DNA of 64,000 nucleotides from Ceratopteris richardii (GCA_020310875.1 MU260053.1:1374501-1438500); one strand, 5' to 3'; shown: positions 23,573 through 36,400, numbered from the stretch's first letter. Program-made: numbers and translations. Notes: generated from the sequence alone by a model not told the origin.

Positions 23573-23577
23573 TTCTC

Positions 23578-25388
23578 CCTAGTATTGGGTCAAGGTTGGG
23601 AGATAAAGTCTTTGGTTAACCCTCAAAATCTTGTATTGCGTAGTAGAATGGTGGAGCTCTCAGCTGGTAAAATTGTTTTGCCTAAACACATGTCTTGAAG
23701 TTGAGTTACGCAATTTCCACTAAAATAGACTCCACATTTCATGGCATTCCAACCATAGCTTATATTTTAAGCATCTTAGTCTACCAAACCCTCTCATCAT
23801 GAAATATAACTTTCATTTTTTTCTCAATCGCATTCCATGGATGCTACATAAAAGTAAGCACCATCCCCAATGGGTCATCGGAATCCTTTCAACCAATGGT
23901 TTATTGCCGCTCATCTCTTTTAGATTTGAATTTGGGGTCACATATAACATCTGTTTTTCTTTAGAGATCGTTCTTCTTCCATGTTTTTTTAGCACACATA
24001 ATTGTGTAAATAATATCGAGAACCAAGAGATAAATTTGATGAGTTGTGCTCCCATTAAGTTATGAGTGCTAGTCAATAAAAAAGAAAGCAAGTATATTTA
24101 TTGCAAATAGTGGAGAGGTTATTTTAGTGAGTGCTCCATGTGATGTTCAGGCTCCTAACGCCAAAGGAAAAATTTGAAAAAAAAATGAAGGTATGTTTCT
24201 TCCCTACTTATAGGTTTCATGTTACTCACAAGTAAACGAAGACTAAGGAAAAATAAAAGAACCAAAGAATAAAAGAATGTTTTTTTTTTTTTGGAAAGCA
24301 AGAGAAAATGCCCTTTGTACACATATGTCGAGAAATTTCAAATAGAACAAGTCTCTTTTGGTTTAATGTGGTTATTTCCTCCCTCACTAGACTAATTCTT
24401 AAGTGCAATACATGGGTATGACTCTCCTTTATGCCTTGTGCATGACTGTGTAAGATGGCTCTATGCATGCATTCTCTTAGGTGAAATGTCACTCTCATGG
24501 TGCAAGGAGGAGAGGTCCCTAACTATTGTATCAAGGGTTCCATTGGCATGGCTTTACATGTTGTAAGATCTTACAGACACACATACACACAAAGTAAAAA
24601 TTTTGAAAAGAGACAAAAATAGAGTTGCACAGTAGATGAGATAGTACACAATATTGGGTGCAATCTCCCACCCCCATGCACTCGGTTGGACAAGTCTTCA
24701 CATTCCATGTATTTATAGTTTTTTATGAAGTCCAAATATAGAGGTTACAATGAGGGTAGCACTTGAAAAGCATGCATGAAAGTAAGTAAAATGTTTCTCA
24801 CTTTAACGATGAGCCTTAGCCTTTATTCACAAAAGTTGCATTCTACAATGATCCTTATCTCAACCACTATTTATATGACTTTTTAGAAAGAACCCTCTAC
24901 ATGGGTCTTTATTTACAAAATACATGGAAAATATAATTCTCTTATTTTTGTCCAAAATAATTCGAATAAGTCCACACCCATCCACAACCTCACAAACTTT
25001 CAACTGCTATATCAAAACACAAAGCACATTAATATCTCAATAATAAACTCCAATAATTCAACATTCCATAAGTGATAACATGACCCCATTTGAAAAAGCA
25101 ACTGACCTTAGTTGAAAAGAAATAAAACAGACATGGATGGCCAGTGACATATACCACATTGAACAAATATAAGCATGTTCCATGTAAAAACACATGCATG
25201 GAAATGTTTCTTGGAGGAGTTAAATTATTGTGACTGTGAATGATATGCAAAAATTAAGTGATATAATGAGGGGTCAATGAAGTCTTATGGATCCACTGAC
25301 ATTCTTCAATAGAATGATGTTTATGATATTGACTATCTCTATGTGTAGTGGCTACATCATGATCAATTATTTTCTCAAGAATTAAGAT
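23578..25388. other. Unassigned DNA with repeat pieces
   Basis: It holds copy 2 of the 98-bp repeat (24141-24237), a T tract near 24282, and one copy of an about 85-bp motif also found twice in element C (24433-24516). A minus-strand purine run (GCATGGGGGTGGGAGATT, about 24662-24680) and a possible TATA could mark the 3' end of the chromovirus whose integrase lies at 25389-26130. No LTR pair can be shown. Confidence 0.4.
24141..24237. repeat. 98-bp dispersed repeat, copy 2
   Basis: Matches 16939-17036 in the same orientation. Confidence 0.75.
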
Positions 25389-26130
25389 TTAATATTCTTC
25401 CTCAAGCAAAGGAGGATCATAAAGAATATGAATGAGTGGTAAAGCACCTTTGAATCGTTTTAGTTTTAGTAAACTTATATGAAAAGAGTTATGTATGTTC
25501 CAATCACATGGTATATCTAATCTAAATGAATTGTCATTGATCTTTTGAATAATGTGAAATGGTCCATAATAGCATGGTGCAAGTTTAACTTTAGAATGTT
25601 GTAGAATATTTTTCAAACATTGTTTAATGATACATAACCATACTAAATCATTTTCATTAAATCCTTTGGCTACCCGCTTCTTATTAACATTACGATTGTA
25701 ATGTTCTTGGTTTTTCTTAATGTGCTTGTGAACTTCATGAAGTATAGAAATGTGAGCTTGAGAAATAGAATTAGCCATAGGAATATCAGCTTGAGTGAGT
25801 GGCATGGGAGTGGGAAGCTTTTTACCATAAAGAATTTCAAAAGGTGCATGGCCAGTAGTTGTATGTGTTGTGTTATTATAAGAAAATTGAAGTAATGGTA
25901 ATTTCTCATACCAATTAGTGGGACTATCTAATGAATAACAATGAAATAAGTCAATAATAATGATATTTGTAGCTTCAATTACTTTCAAGATGAAATGTAG
26001 AACTAAAATCTATTTTAGAACCAAAATGTTGAACTAATGCAACCCAAAAAAGATTGTATAAATGGAAATCATGATCAAACAACATGACTTTGGAAAAACA
26101 CGATAAAATAAGTTGACCACCCATAAGGCC
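25389..26130 (-). pseudogene. Chromovirus-like gypsy integrase fragment
   Basis: The C-terminal half of a Ty3/gypsy integrase: the segment NWYEKLPLLQFSYNNTTHTT, then TGHAPFEILYGKKLPTP, a helical stretch, the GPF-I-KI-D-SFRLDIP fold (GPFHIIQKINDNSFRLDIP) and NIHNSFHISLLKLKRF. This last motif is typical of the chromovirus group, which is a different lineage from elements A, B and C. Its weaker N-terminal part extends to about 26130. Nothing else of the element is clear. It is old and broken. Confidence 0.82.
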
Positions 26131-28399
26131 TTAGATTATGTTTTCTCACTCCTTAATTAAAGAGTGTTCATGTGAAGCTAATGACACTAATGGCCAAGGT
26201 AGCCATGGAAGCCAAAGATGCCAAAGTTGTGCCAAAGTTCTATGCCTTAGTCGATGGAACCTAGGATCTACTCTTCTTGATAGATTGAATTAATGGAAAG
26301 TACAAAAGTGAAAGAGATAACACCCATGGGATCCCCCAAATCCCAAATTTGATGGTTGAATGCCTAGTACCTACAAGGAATGAAAGAGCTTGAAGGCCTA
26401 GTAAGGGTACGACCTAGGAGGAGATGGCCCTAAGGCCACACAAGGATACTGGCTTGAAATAAACTTGACTCTATTGCAGCGAGCATGACCCTTGCCACTA
26501 GCAAGATTTTCCACTAAGAATGCCTGAAGGCCAACAATTTCCCAAAGGGAGTTGGTTTGAACATATTATCATGTAATGATGAAGAGCTTCCATTTAATGT
26601 AGCCAAGGGGAGTTGAGCCCATGCCCCTCTAATGAGAGGCATACGATTCATCCATTCTCTTAACAATTCTTGGTACAACTTAACCTAACAATCATTAATA
26701 TAGTTCATTAATATGTCTCCTTCTAATGAAGCTAACGAGATGACACCATTATTCACAATTTGATTGATTACCAATGGTCCATAACATATTTGCAACCTCT
26801 TTGTATGTTGCTGTTGATATGTAAACCAATTCTAAGTCTCGCTTCTTTTGAACCTCGTCTTTGTATATTATTTACATAAATCCCTGTATATTTCTAGTTC
26901 TCTTTCAAGCAAATATGGGAATGAAACATCAAAAAGTCAAAATGAATTTGAATAGATTGAAGGAATTTGAAATAGCTAGTTATACTTGCATGGGCACTTA
27001 AGTATGATGGGGCACCCTTTTCCGAATTCCCACTTTAGGAGGTTTTATCACACTAGATCATATATATTTCCATAGCCTTAATGGATTGCATTTCTTTTTG
27101 CCTTGTGCAATTTCTAATGTCATTGTGTGTTTCGCGCCTAGTCTTCCTCTTTCTCGTGCTATTTGTGTCCATTCTCACTATTAGACTCTAATATTTTGTA
27201 TCAGAGTAGGTTGTCGACACTCTCTCCTCATTAACTTGTGTTGTCGGCGCTCTCTACTCATTATAAAAACTCTGTATGAAATTCGATGGAATTATCAAGC
27301 CATTTGCGTTAAGTTTATTTAGGCTTTTTTGGCCTCGATTTGCACTATCACATCTACTACACATAAAAATTTATATACTTAGTTTTTTGACATTTCACCT
27401 GCTAATCTTCATGACATAGTCATTAACCATGAATAATAACAATAATGCATATTGTATGTTGATTGGTGAGAAAAGTTGATAATTTCCAACTGTTGATTGT
27501 GGACATATACGATATGCATGTAGTGATAGTCAAAAGCTTGTGAACCATTCGAAAATTTCTTGAAATGCATCACATTGCAAATAGTAATACCATTTAAATA
27601 TGGGTGGATTTTACGAGTCTACTTGTACTACTATTCTTTTGGTTATTGTTCTAACAATGTCAAATGCACCATTTAAATCCGTGGACACTAAAAATAAACT
27701 TCTATGCGATTTTAAAGATGAACATGCACATTCCTTGATTTTCAAGTTTTGTAAGTGTACCATTATGCTCATATTATCTCCTTTAGAATAATTAATGTGT
27801 TGTTGGAGGATCACTCTCATGTATAGATTTATAATTGCTAAACAAGAACATGTTCACACATAGGTATGTAGATAATGAAAAATATGTCAACCCGAAATTC
27901 ATGTGGAGAAATTAAGAAAAAACATATAGACAAATATTACATTATAACATGTACGATCTCCCCCATGTGCTTCGTCCAATGTGTCCCAAAATATGCAATA
28001 TTTTTAGGCCATCTACGTTATTCCAAAAATTGGCTTTTACAAATAAGGAGAAAAAGTGATATGAATCTTTTATAGAAGCCATGATGAAAGGTGCTTTATA
28101 TGCGTATCTATAGAAAATTGGGTGTGTAGCTATATTTTTGAAACTAAATAAACTCACAAATAATTAAACCTTCAAACATAAGGTTTATACAAAAGTCACA
28201 AAAGATTACATGGGATATGTAATGTACATGCCTTCATGACCCTTGATTTGCTAACCATTACGAAAACCACATTAAATTCCTCTATCTACCAAGCATAATA
28301 TAATCAACTAGGCATTCTCACCATGCTTTTCCTATATTCCATCTCATACTTATTGAAGTTTTCTATTACTTCAAACAAAGATTCTGCTTCCCCCTCTTG
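26131..28399. other. Unassigned intergenic DNA
   Basis: No domain, LTR pair or RNA gene seen. A PBS-like word TTTGTATCAGAGTAGG at about 27190-27206 (plus) may be the relic of a copia leader, but no LTR partner supports it. Confidence 0.45.
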
Positions 28400-29505
28400 T
28401 GTGAGGAATGATTTTTTGTTTCTTCTTCTTACTATCTATGTCTATTTGTATGGTTAACATCATGTTGTCCTTGCACTCTTCATGTTCCCGAGCCTTACCT
28501 TCTACCAAGTATAGGTTCTCTTCTTCTGAGGCACAAAAGGGGTCCATGATGATCGATTCTAAGTCCTCATTGCTTGATTTTTCTAGTACATCTATACTAT
28601 GTTCTCATTCATCAATTAGGGGCTCACACATGAATATTGAAATTTCATAGCTGTCTTCATCACAATGGGGGGTCCATTGTTCTTCATTTACAACTATGTC
28701 CATTGTCGCTAAGATACCCAACTTTGGGGCTCAACGTCTTGGTTTTTAAAGATCATAGGTGTGTAGGATGGGTCTTGAAGTGATCTACGATCTCCTTTGG
28801 CTCCTATCTCTCTAGCTTCTAATCTTCCTTCCATTGCAAGCTTGCACACCCATGAGTGTGTATCCTCGTGCATCCATGAAGGATCTGATCCTATGGAGTG
28901 CACCAATTTTCTATCGGTCTTGTTCCACTACAAGGGTGGTACATCACGGTGGGTATAGTCCTTGAGGTTGACCTTGGTAGTTACCCCTAAATGTTGTGAG
29001 TACAAGGAATTAGTTCCCCAATCCTGTATTATTTGCAATTATCTCATGAAAGGCCTACCTAGAATCATCTCATAGACATGATTCCTTCTAAATTCACATA
29101 TGGCAAGGGTATTTTCAAACTCTACACCATAAGTAGTGAGAGTGATGCCTTCTAGGAATCCTAGAGGCTTCTCTATATGTTCATCTGCCATTTGCAGCTT
29201 CATGATTCTAGGTCGTAAAGCTTTTTTACCCCAATGTTTCCATAAGGAAGTGGTCGCAATGGCAACTCTTGCCCCTGAGTCTAGGATTGCCTTCATTGTG
29301 TATCCTTGGTAGGTGATAAGAAGATAGGTGTTTCATTCTTCTCATATGCTCATATATCCTATCTTGTCTATGGGTATCTCTCGTACTTTCCTTTGTGGTC
29401 CTACTTGAGAATGGGAATTAGCAACTTTTGCCAATTGGTTCGCTACATGCTTCCACAACTCTGGTTTGAATTTGAGTACTTCTTCTAAAGTGATTGGCAT
29501 TGCCA
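28400..29505 (-). pseudogene. Element H, left part: gypsy protease region
   Basis: Closely related to 53880-54965 of element C. It holds the retropepsin start AILDSGARVAIATTSLWKHWG, the end EMILGRPFMR and the downstream linker (HEDTHSWVCKLA, SLQDPSYTPMIF). The similarity ends near 29505, where plus-strand sequence of element E begins. The right part of what looks like the same element resumes at 58869. It is old, heavily broken, and now the outermost layer of the nest. Confidence 0.75.
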
Positions 29506-29816
29506 GGTACTGACTCTTCAAACACAGATAGCAACATACGAAGCACCCCCTAGGCCAGATTCCCCACCGGAACTACCATCAGATGAAGAAACAATGACTA
29601 TCCTGGTGGAGGACACTTTTGAAGAAGCCTACGAACCCCAACCCATCCCAGGCGGACGTGTTACGGTTGAAGGCCAGACTACCTTTGAACTCCCTACTCC
29701 CGCATGGATGAAGACTGTAGAAGAACTTGGAACGACCCACTCAGCACATGTGGAAGCTCAATTACACGCAATGGCCATGATAGAGGAACGTATTTTACAA
29801 TCTCCATATTTTGCTC
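29506..29816 (+). pseudogene. Element E, 3' region, first piece
   Basis: An acidic, proline-rich open frame on the plus strand (PSDEETMTILVEDTFEEAYEP, then HVEAQLHAMAMIEERIL). It is interrupted at 29816 by the insertion of element B, and E's sequence resumes at 38934. The domain is not recognised. It is the 3' portion of a plus-strand gypsy element whose 5' part is missing. Confidence 0.5.
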
Positions 29817-30325
29817 TGTTAAAAGGGATTTTTTTGAATAGATCCGCTTTTAATCTCTTTTCGAGTTCTTGGGGATGGTAGGGGTCTGACAATGCAGAGG
29901 CCCTTTATCAATTTTCCCAACTTAACTATCAGATTAAGCAGTACACTACTATCTAGTATAACTTCTTTTACACCGTATTATTGTTCGTATTTCGATTAGT
30001 CCTTACACACTCTTTAATGCATAAATTAATGATCACCATCACTTAAACTGATTAACGTCAACATAACATTACTGTGTTATTGGAAATTAATGTAATTCAA
30101 TAAAGACAGTACTCAGAATATCTGAAATCTGCACTACGATGTCTCCACAAGATCGCAAATCGCCCAGATAGATAGTCTGGCGATCCCGTCTCTTCTCGCA
30201 CCGGAGAACTTCGTAATGTCTCTTCATTAATGAATAAAAAGGGTTACATCACTTCGCTACGAGCTTTTGGTATGTGCTGTATATGAAAATATATTATTAC
30301 ATTATGCCAATCTGGCGGCCTAACA
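29817..30325 (-). repeat. Element B, 3' LTR
   Basis: TGTTAAAAGGG to GGCCTAACA, 509 bases, matching 38421-38929. Confidence 0.95.
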
Positions 30326-30355
30326 CTGGCACGCACGGTGGACTCGAACCCGGAG
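30326..30355 (-). other. Element B, interior edge beside the 3' LTR: T-arm-like word in place of a polypurine tract
   Basis: Where a polypurine tract is expected, the minus strand instead ends GGGTTCGAGTCCACCG, then TGCCAG, before the LTR. GGTTCGAGTCC equals a tRNA B-box / T-arm consensus. The stem beside it does not pair well, so a real tRNA 3' half is not supported. Confidence 0.5.
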
Positions 30356-30489
30356 TGAAAAGAAACTAAGGCTCATCTACAATGCCTTGGATACACATAG
30401 TTCTTACTAATTTGAAGGTTCTAGAGATTTTCTGTTTCAATGAATCTAGCATCAACTTTAATGTCTCCGGCTCCACCAACTGTGCGTCA

Positions 30490-32522
30490 GTTCAGACCGA
30501 ACTTGCCGCAATGACCTGACTCATCAAAACTTCAATCTGGGTCTGCAAAAACGCTTCTTGTAAGTAAAAGTCATTGGCAAGGGCTGCATTGCAGCTCAAT
30601 CGCATATCTTCAATTTGTCCATCTATTCTGGATAGTCGTTCTGCTTGAAAGCCTAACTGCTTTTCTCTTCGTTCCAACTCCTGAGCTTGATATTGAATTG
30701 TTTGATAATAAGCATCTCTTTCTTTCTTAATCCCTTCTACCTCCTTTTGAAGTTGAATTGTCAGACTCGTATGTGCTTTTAGAGCAGAATTTGCTTGGAA
30801 AAAATCGGCAGTTGCGGTCTGTAGTTCGGTAGTAGTCTGCTTAGCCAAATTAGCCATTTCTTGTCCTCTCTACATGACCTCATCAAACTCAACACGAGTT
30901 TCTTCTAAAAGATTGCAGAGAGCAATCCGAGCATCCTCCTTATCCTGTACCAACTAATTTAATTGCTTGATTTCTTCATCATGAGCAATTAAAAGAACAT
31001 CCTTGGCTTTTAACTCAGCTAGAGCAGCATCGCGTTGAGCAATAAGATTATCCTGCTCTGTAAGGCGAGCTTGAAGTTGCTGAAGTTGAACCTGCAAAGC
31101 ATGATTTTCTGCCTTAACTGCATTTGCTTCTTCCTGTAATGGGGCAATATCTGCTTCTAATATATCCACTTTGTGCTATAATTCATGTCGAATATGATCG
31201 GTTGCCTGCTTCATTTGCATAGGTAACTGCTGAGAGAATTGGATCAACAGTCGACCCATCGATTCTAATTCATTAAACATTGGAGCCAGAAGAGGAAGAT
31301 GAGGAAGTGGCTGAGATGAAGAGGCTGATAATAGGTGAGGGGAAGGTGGTGGAGAGTAATTGGGAGAAGAAGATGAAGTAGCGGGTGCTTCAGGAACAAT
31401 AGGTTGAATCGAGACAAGGGACTCAACCGGGTTTATTGGTGGAGGAGTAGGTATCAGATTTGTCTACCTGCTCGCCTCAGCCTTGTCGATTACAACTTCA
31501 ATCATGGTTATCACCTCGTTAAGAATTTCAGCAACAGTTTCATCCATAGCTTCTTGATTCTACTGATGACAATCCTCACGAGAAGAAACTTCATCAGAGT
31601 CTTCGGTGTGGGCATCTTGATCCTGCTGCTTATTTGGAGAAGAATGATCGGAAGATTCGACATGAATAGATGTAGCGGTGTCATGGAAGACTTCTTCTTC
31701 ATTGCCAGCCTTTGATCCTTGCACCTGGCTCTCAGAGGGGCTTATACATCTGCGTTTCCGGCAAATAAGTTGGAAGAGATCATCATCATCATCCTCTGCG
31801 TCCTCGAGCACTTGAGCAGATTCTTCATGGAACAAGATGGGAGCGGTTGGAGGCAGTTGCATGGCTTGTATTACTGGAAAGAGAAAAGTGAGGATATGGG
31901 AAAGACGAGAACGTGAAAGGTCACCCTTATTGACCTGTTTGATAACCGTGACACATTCACGGTGAATGCATCGGAAATAAAAAGAAGCAAAATTGACAGG
32001 CTCGTGAGAAGCCATGTCGATCATCGAATAGAAGGGGCGCGAGATACCGTAAGTGCATTTTTGCAAATTCAAAATGGCGACTAAAAATTGCAGAGCAGTT
32101 CGCTCTGGTTCGGGTCTACATAGAATGGCGTACTCATTAGATGAGTGCCGAGGAAACAACTCCTTCATGGTGGCTACAGGAAGGAGTGGACCATTCTCCA
32201 ATCCTTCTGTAGGGAGACGAAAAGCTTCAGCAAACGAAGCTAAAGTGATCACAACGTGGGATGGGAAGCACGCAATGGGCCAACACTGCTCTGTAGCAGG
32301 TGTAGAGGCGATGGTAGCAATAATTTGTGCATAAAATGGCTGACATTCCACTGAATGCCAGGGTAATTCAGCGAAATTCATCAAACCGCGAGTGTGCAAG
32401 TACTCACTCACTTCTGGAGTGAGTCTTGCACGGAAAGTAGCGACATTTGCTAAGGCTTCCATGGCTCGCACAGTAAGTACAAAGATACAGACGACAAAGA
32501 ATGCACAATCACACAAACACAA
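30490..32522 (-). pseudogene. Element B, extra 3' reading frame
   Basis: Read from 32522 leftwards: a globular domain of about 230 residues (YLHTRGLMNFAELPWHSVE, FYAQIIATIAS, LRLPTEG-like loop, FYSMIDMASHEPVNFASFYF), an acidic low-complexity stretch, then about 200 residues of coiled coil (LQVQLQQLQARLTEQDNLI; LQKEVEGIKKERDAYYQTI). The globular part resembles in pattern the putative plant transposon protein domain of plant gypsy 3' frames. This is an inference. The position after integrase equals an envelope position, but no signal peptide or fusion segment is evident. Confidence 0.5.
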
Positions 32523-32839
32523 TAGCGATTAACAAGAAAAGAAACAAGATTAAGTAGTCACACAGACGACGTTAGGCGGGTGAAAACCCTAATCATCGTG
32601 CGATATTGGGAAGGTATCTGTCATAATTACGGCATGCATGCAGTAGAAGAAACAGTAACACAGGGCGGCGATTAATCATAGTTAGATACCATAACGAGGA
32701 GATTACGGTCAATGGTCAACCGAAATGCAGAGATAAACAGAATATAATTAACACGCAAAAAAAAACGAAGAACACGTCAGCGGTGATTAGGTTGTTGGTG
32801 ATATGGGCGTAACTTGGAACCATTAACCACTTTTGGGAG

Positions 32840-34170
32840 GGGAACTCCAGTTAAGGTGGCCAACCGAAAAGTAGCGAGTCCCACCTGCTCAATAATTCAG
32901 TATGGACCGAACCACCGTAATTTAAATTTTCCAACAGACCGATTTGCTTTAGCATTGTAAAATAACACCAGTTGCCCCACTGTAAACACAGGGGTCTTCA
33001 AAAAACGATCATGGGTACGAGCTTGACGAAGCTGAACTTCTTGAAGTACCAGAAAACTTTCCCATCGCTGTTCATCTAATGATCGGAGTGTATCCAACTG
33101 AAATGGCAAGGAATCTTCCAGTAGCAATTTCTGAGCTAAGGCAACACGTAGACTCGACACTACTACTTCCATTGGTGCAATGGCTTCCAATCCATAAGCG
33201 AGTTTGAACGGGGTCATGCCAGTAGCTACTTTGTACATAGTCCGATAAGCCCATAGAATTGCAGGTAGTAACTGGTCCCAATGTTCCAGACATTCCAAAA
33301 GCAATTTGTGGAGCATAGTCAACAAAGTCTTATTGGTACTCTCCGCCAGACCATTGGCACGGGGATAATAAGGCGAGCTGAATTTGTGGACAATCTGAAA
33401 TGTCTCAGTCAATACTTGCATTAAGTGGTTAATAAAGTGTATACCTTGGTCCGTAACGATTTCCAGAGGCAACCCATAACGAGGAAAAACGTCCTTCATT
33501 AGGCATTTGGCCATCAAAACTGCTGTGGCCGATCATAATGCCCAAGCCTCCGCCCACCGAGTGGCATAATCGGTACAAGTCAAGATATAGCGGCTATTGG
33601 TGAAAGTAGCTGGTGGTGTTATTGGACCAATAAAATCTAGACCCCACTTCTGAAAGGGTTCCAGAGGTAAGACAGGTTGAAGGGGAAAGTAGTGCCGTTG
33701 TAATGGCTGTCCAGACCATTGACAGGTATCACATTGCTGCACAAACTGAGTCACATCTTTGTACATGGTAGGCCACCAAAGCCCACTTTGAAGAATTTTA
33801 CGATGAGTAAGATCAGCTGCAAAATGTCCGCCCGAGGGTAATGAATGAGCCATAGCAATAACCGATTCTGCTTCATGTGGTGGGATACATCGAAGTAAAA
33901 CACCTGTATGATCCATGTAGTACAGTTGACCTACAATCAACCAGAATCTGCGACTGTAAACTGCAAATTTTCGCCACAGAGCAGGGGGAGTTTGAGGAGG
34001 AAGATACCCGTCAGTGAGAAAAGTTAGTAACGTATCGTAGTATGTAGGGGGAACAAGAGGTGCAGTAGATTCTTCAATAGTTGGGTCATTAGCATAAATT
34101 GCTGGTGTAGTGTCATCAACCCCCACTGGAGCTTCATCGAAATCCAACCGAGATAGAAAATCCACCAAGG
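32840..34170 (-). pseudogene. Element B, integrase
   Basis: H2C2 zinc region (AHSLPSGGHFAADLTHRKIL, CDTCQWSGQ), catalytic core start KWGLDFIGPITPP, TDQGIHFINH with the second Asp, YYPRANGLAESTNKTLL with the Glu, AYRTMYKVATGMTPFKLAYG, and a C-terminal region with VGQLVLFYNAKANRS and KFKLRWFGPY. This gives the strand-transfer enzyme of the element. Confidence 0.85.
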
Positions 34171-34229
34171 CGTGTGCTATGATGGGTCGATGAATAACTT
34201 CATAGTTGAATTCTTGTAATAATAGAGCC

Positions 34230-35830
34230 CATCAAGCCAAGCGACCACCTAAATGTTGCTGTCGGACCAAATAAACAAGTGCGGCATGATCCACATGGAA
34301 GGTGAACTTTCGGCCCAACAAATAATGGCCGAACTTCTTCACAGAGTACACCAACCCGAGACATTCTCTTTTGGTCACTGAATAGTTTCTTTCAGCAGGG
34401 GCTAATAGACGACTTGCATAATATACAGGCCGAAACCATTTATCCATTTGCTGCATTAGCACACTTCCAATAGCGATGTCCGATGCATCCACAAAAACAT
34501 GGAACGGACGATCATTTACAGTGTCCAATCATACTGCCGTAGAGCACTAGTCATAAGCCGATTGAGCGGTGTTGCTAAATGAGCTAACCACCGTAAATGT
34601 CTGCCATGCCACCGTATTTGGCCCAGGAAACGCATAACTTCTTTTGGTGTCGTAGGGACTGGTGCCTCCAACACAGCTGCAACTTTATCCGGATCAACTT
34701 GTATCCCTTGTGCAGAGATAATATGTCCGAGTAGTTTTGCCACATGAGACCGCAAAAACAGACTTTGTCGGATTCAAGCATAATAGGTATTCGCGACATT
34801 TTTCAAAGCAGCACCGTAAATGATACAGGTGCGCCGCAATCTTCCCAAATAAGGAAAAGTCGTCCAAATATACTTGCATAAAAGTAGTCAAGTAGGGTGA
34901 AAAAACTTCTTGCATACATCGTTGAAACGTACTTGGAGCATTCCTTAACACAAACCACATTACCGTACAAGCATATACACCCTAGTTTGTGATAAAAGCT
35001 ATTTTAGGTATGTCCTGTTCTACCATCAGCACCTGATTATAGCCACTGTATCCATCCAGGAATGAATACATCTCGTGTCCGGCCACCCTGTCGAGCATTG
35101 TGTCCAAAAAGGGGAGAGGAAATGGATCCGGTACAGTGGTCGCATTCAGTTTCCGGTAATCAACACAGATACGCAACTGTTTATTTTTCTTTGGGACAAT
35201 CACAATTGGTGATATCCATTCAGCATGCTCGATTGGTACAATGAATCCCACCTTCAATAACCGATCAAGTTCTGCGCTGCATAATTGGGGTTCATTCGGT
35301 AACTAGACTGTTTAATTGGCTTCGCCTCTGGTTTGAGCACTACCCGATGTTGATAGATCCGCGGGTCTAGAACTTTCATATCTCGATAGTCCCAAGCAAA
35401 AACATTGGAGAACTCACGCAGGAGTCGTATCAAATCATCTTGAAATGTCTCTGACAATCCTGCCTTAATCTTAACTGGTCGCGGGTTAACCGCATCACCC
35501 AAATTATATGTTACTAACTGATCTTCCGGTACATAAAATTGTCGAGGTTTTACCAGATCATCAGTGGACTGCAAAAGTTGGCATAAGGTGGCTCCATCCA
35601 TAGCGACACTATCATCTACATCTGCATCTCCGGTCATTGGTACCACCGTGCAAGCGGCCGGACTCCACTTGTCTGCGACCGACTGGAGATCTACTGTACC
35701 TAATGAGATCAGATCCTTATTGGTCTTCAGAAACGCCTCTTCCTCATCGTCAGATAAGCCATCCAACATGTGGACTGGCTCCGCTACATATGGTCTTGCA
35801 TGAAGCTCGCAGGGTTGCATGGCATCCAAT
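34230..35830 (-). pseudogene. Element B, reverse transcriptase and RNase H
   Basis: A pre-RT stretch FAWDYRDMKVLDPRIYQH, then WISPIVIVPKKNKQLRICVD, FPLPFLDTML, SFLDGYSGYNQV, NAPSTFQRCM, the active site VYLDDF, LGHIISAQGIQVDPDKV, and RNase H with HVFVDASDIAIGSVL and SVTKRECLGLVYSVKKFGHYLL. The gypsy order continues into integrase. Confidence 0.87.
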
Positions 35831-35869
35831 TTAACTACATATTTACGGTGATTATCTTTGAAAGTTAAC

Positions 35870-36400
35870 TCCTACGCGGACCAATCCTGTACAACTTTGG
35901 CTTGTTTCAACCATCGCCGACCGAAAAGTAGATTGTATTCAAGGTTGGATTCTGGTAGTTCGAGAACTACAAAAGTCATTTTGAACGTGGTACCCTGCAA
36001 AGTAATCGGAATATTCCGTACTAGTCCCACCGGATGGACTCGGGATTGGTCTGCCATGCGTACAAAAAATTGTACAGGCTCGATTTGGGTCCAACCCAAT
36101 TGCTTGCAGAGGGCTGCCATTGCTATAGTCACACCTGAACCGCCATCAATTAGCACTTGAGTAATCTTTTGGTTTTTATGCCAGACAGTGATTAATGGAA
36201 CTAAATGATCCACCGTAGAATCAGCTTCCGGTTGTAATGTTGCAGTCGCCGGAGTGCAGGAAGATCTGGGACTAACTTGCTGTTGAAATTGTTGCCTGAT
36301 GCCTGGCACTAAGGCAAGTAACTGCCCCAAAGGGAGTGTAATTGAAGCCTTAGATAGGATATCCCATACCTGATCTGTTTGGATCGTACTTCTCACCGAT
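35870..36400 (-). pseudogene. Element B, protease
   Basis: Retropepsin region: VLIDGGSGVTIAMAALCKQLG at the catalytic loop, VRMADQSRVHPVGLV, and YNLLFGRRWLKQAKVVQDW at the end of the fold. About 110 residues, between gag and reverse transcriptase. Confidence 0.75.

Noticed and set aside
27190-27206. A copia 5' end with PBS
   Set aside because: TTTGTATCAGAGTAGG resembles the Met PBS, but no LTR pair, gag or polypurine tract is nearby.
30326-30360. A tRNA gene beside the LTR of element B
   Set aside because: Only the B-box word matches. The T-stem does not pair and there is no A box or cloverleaf.
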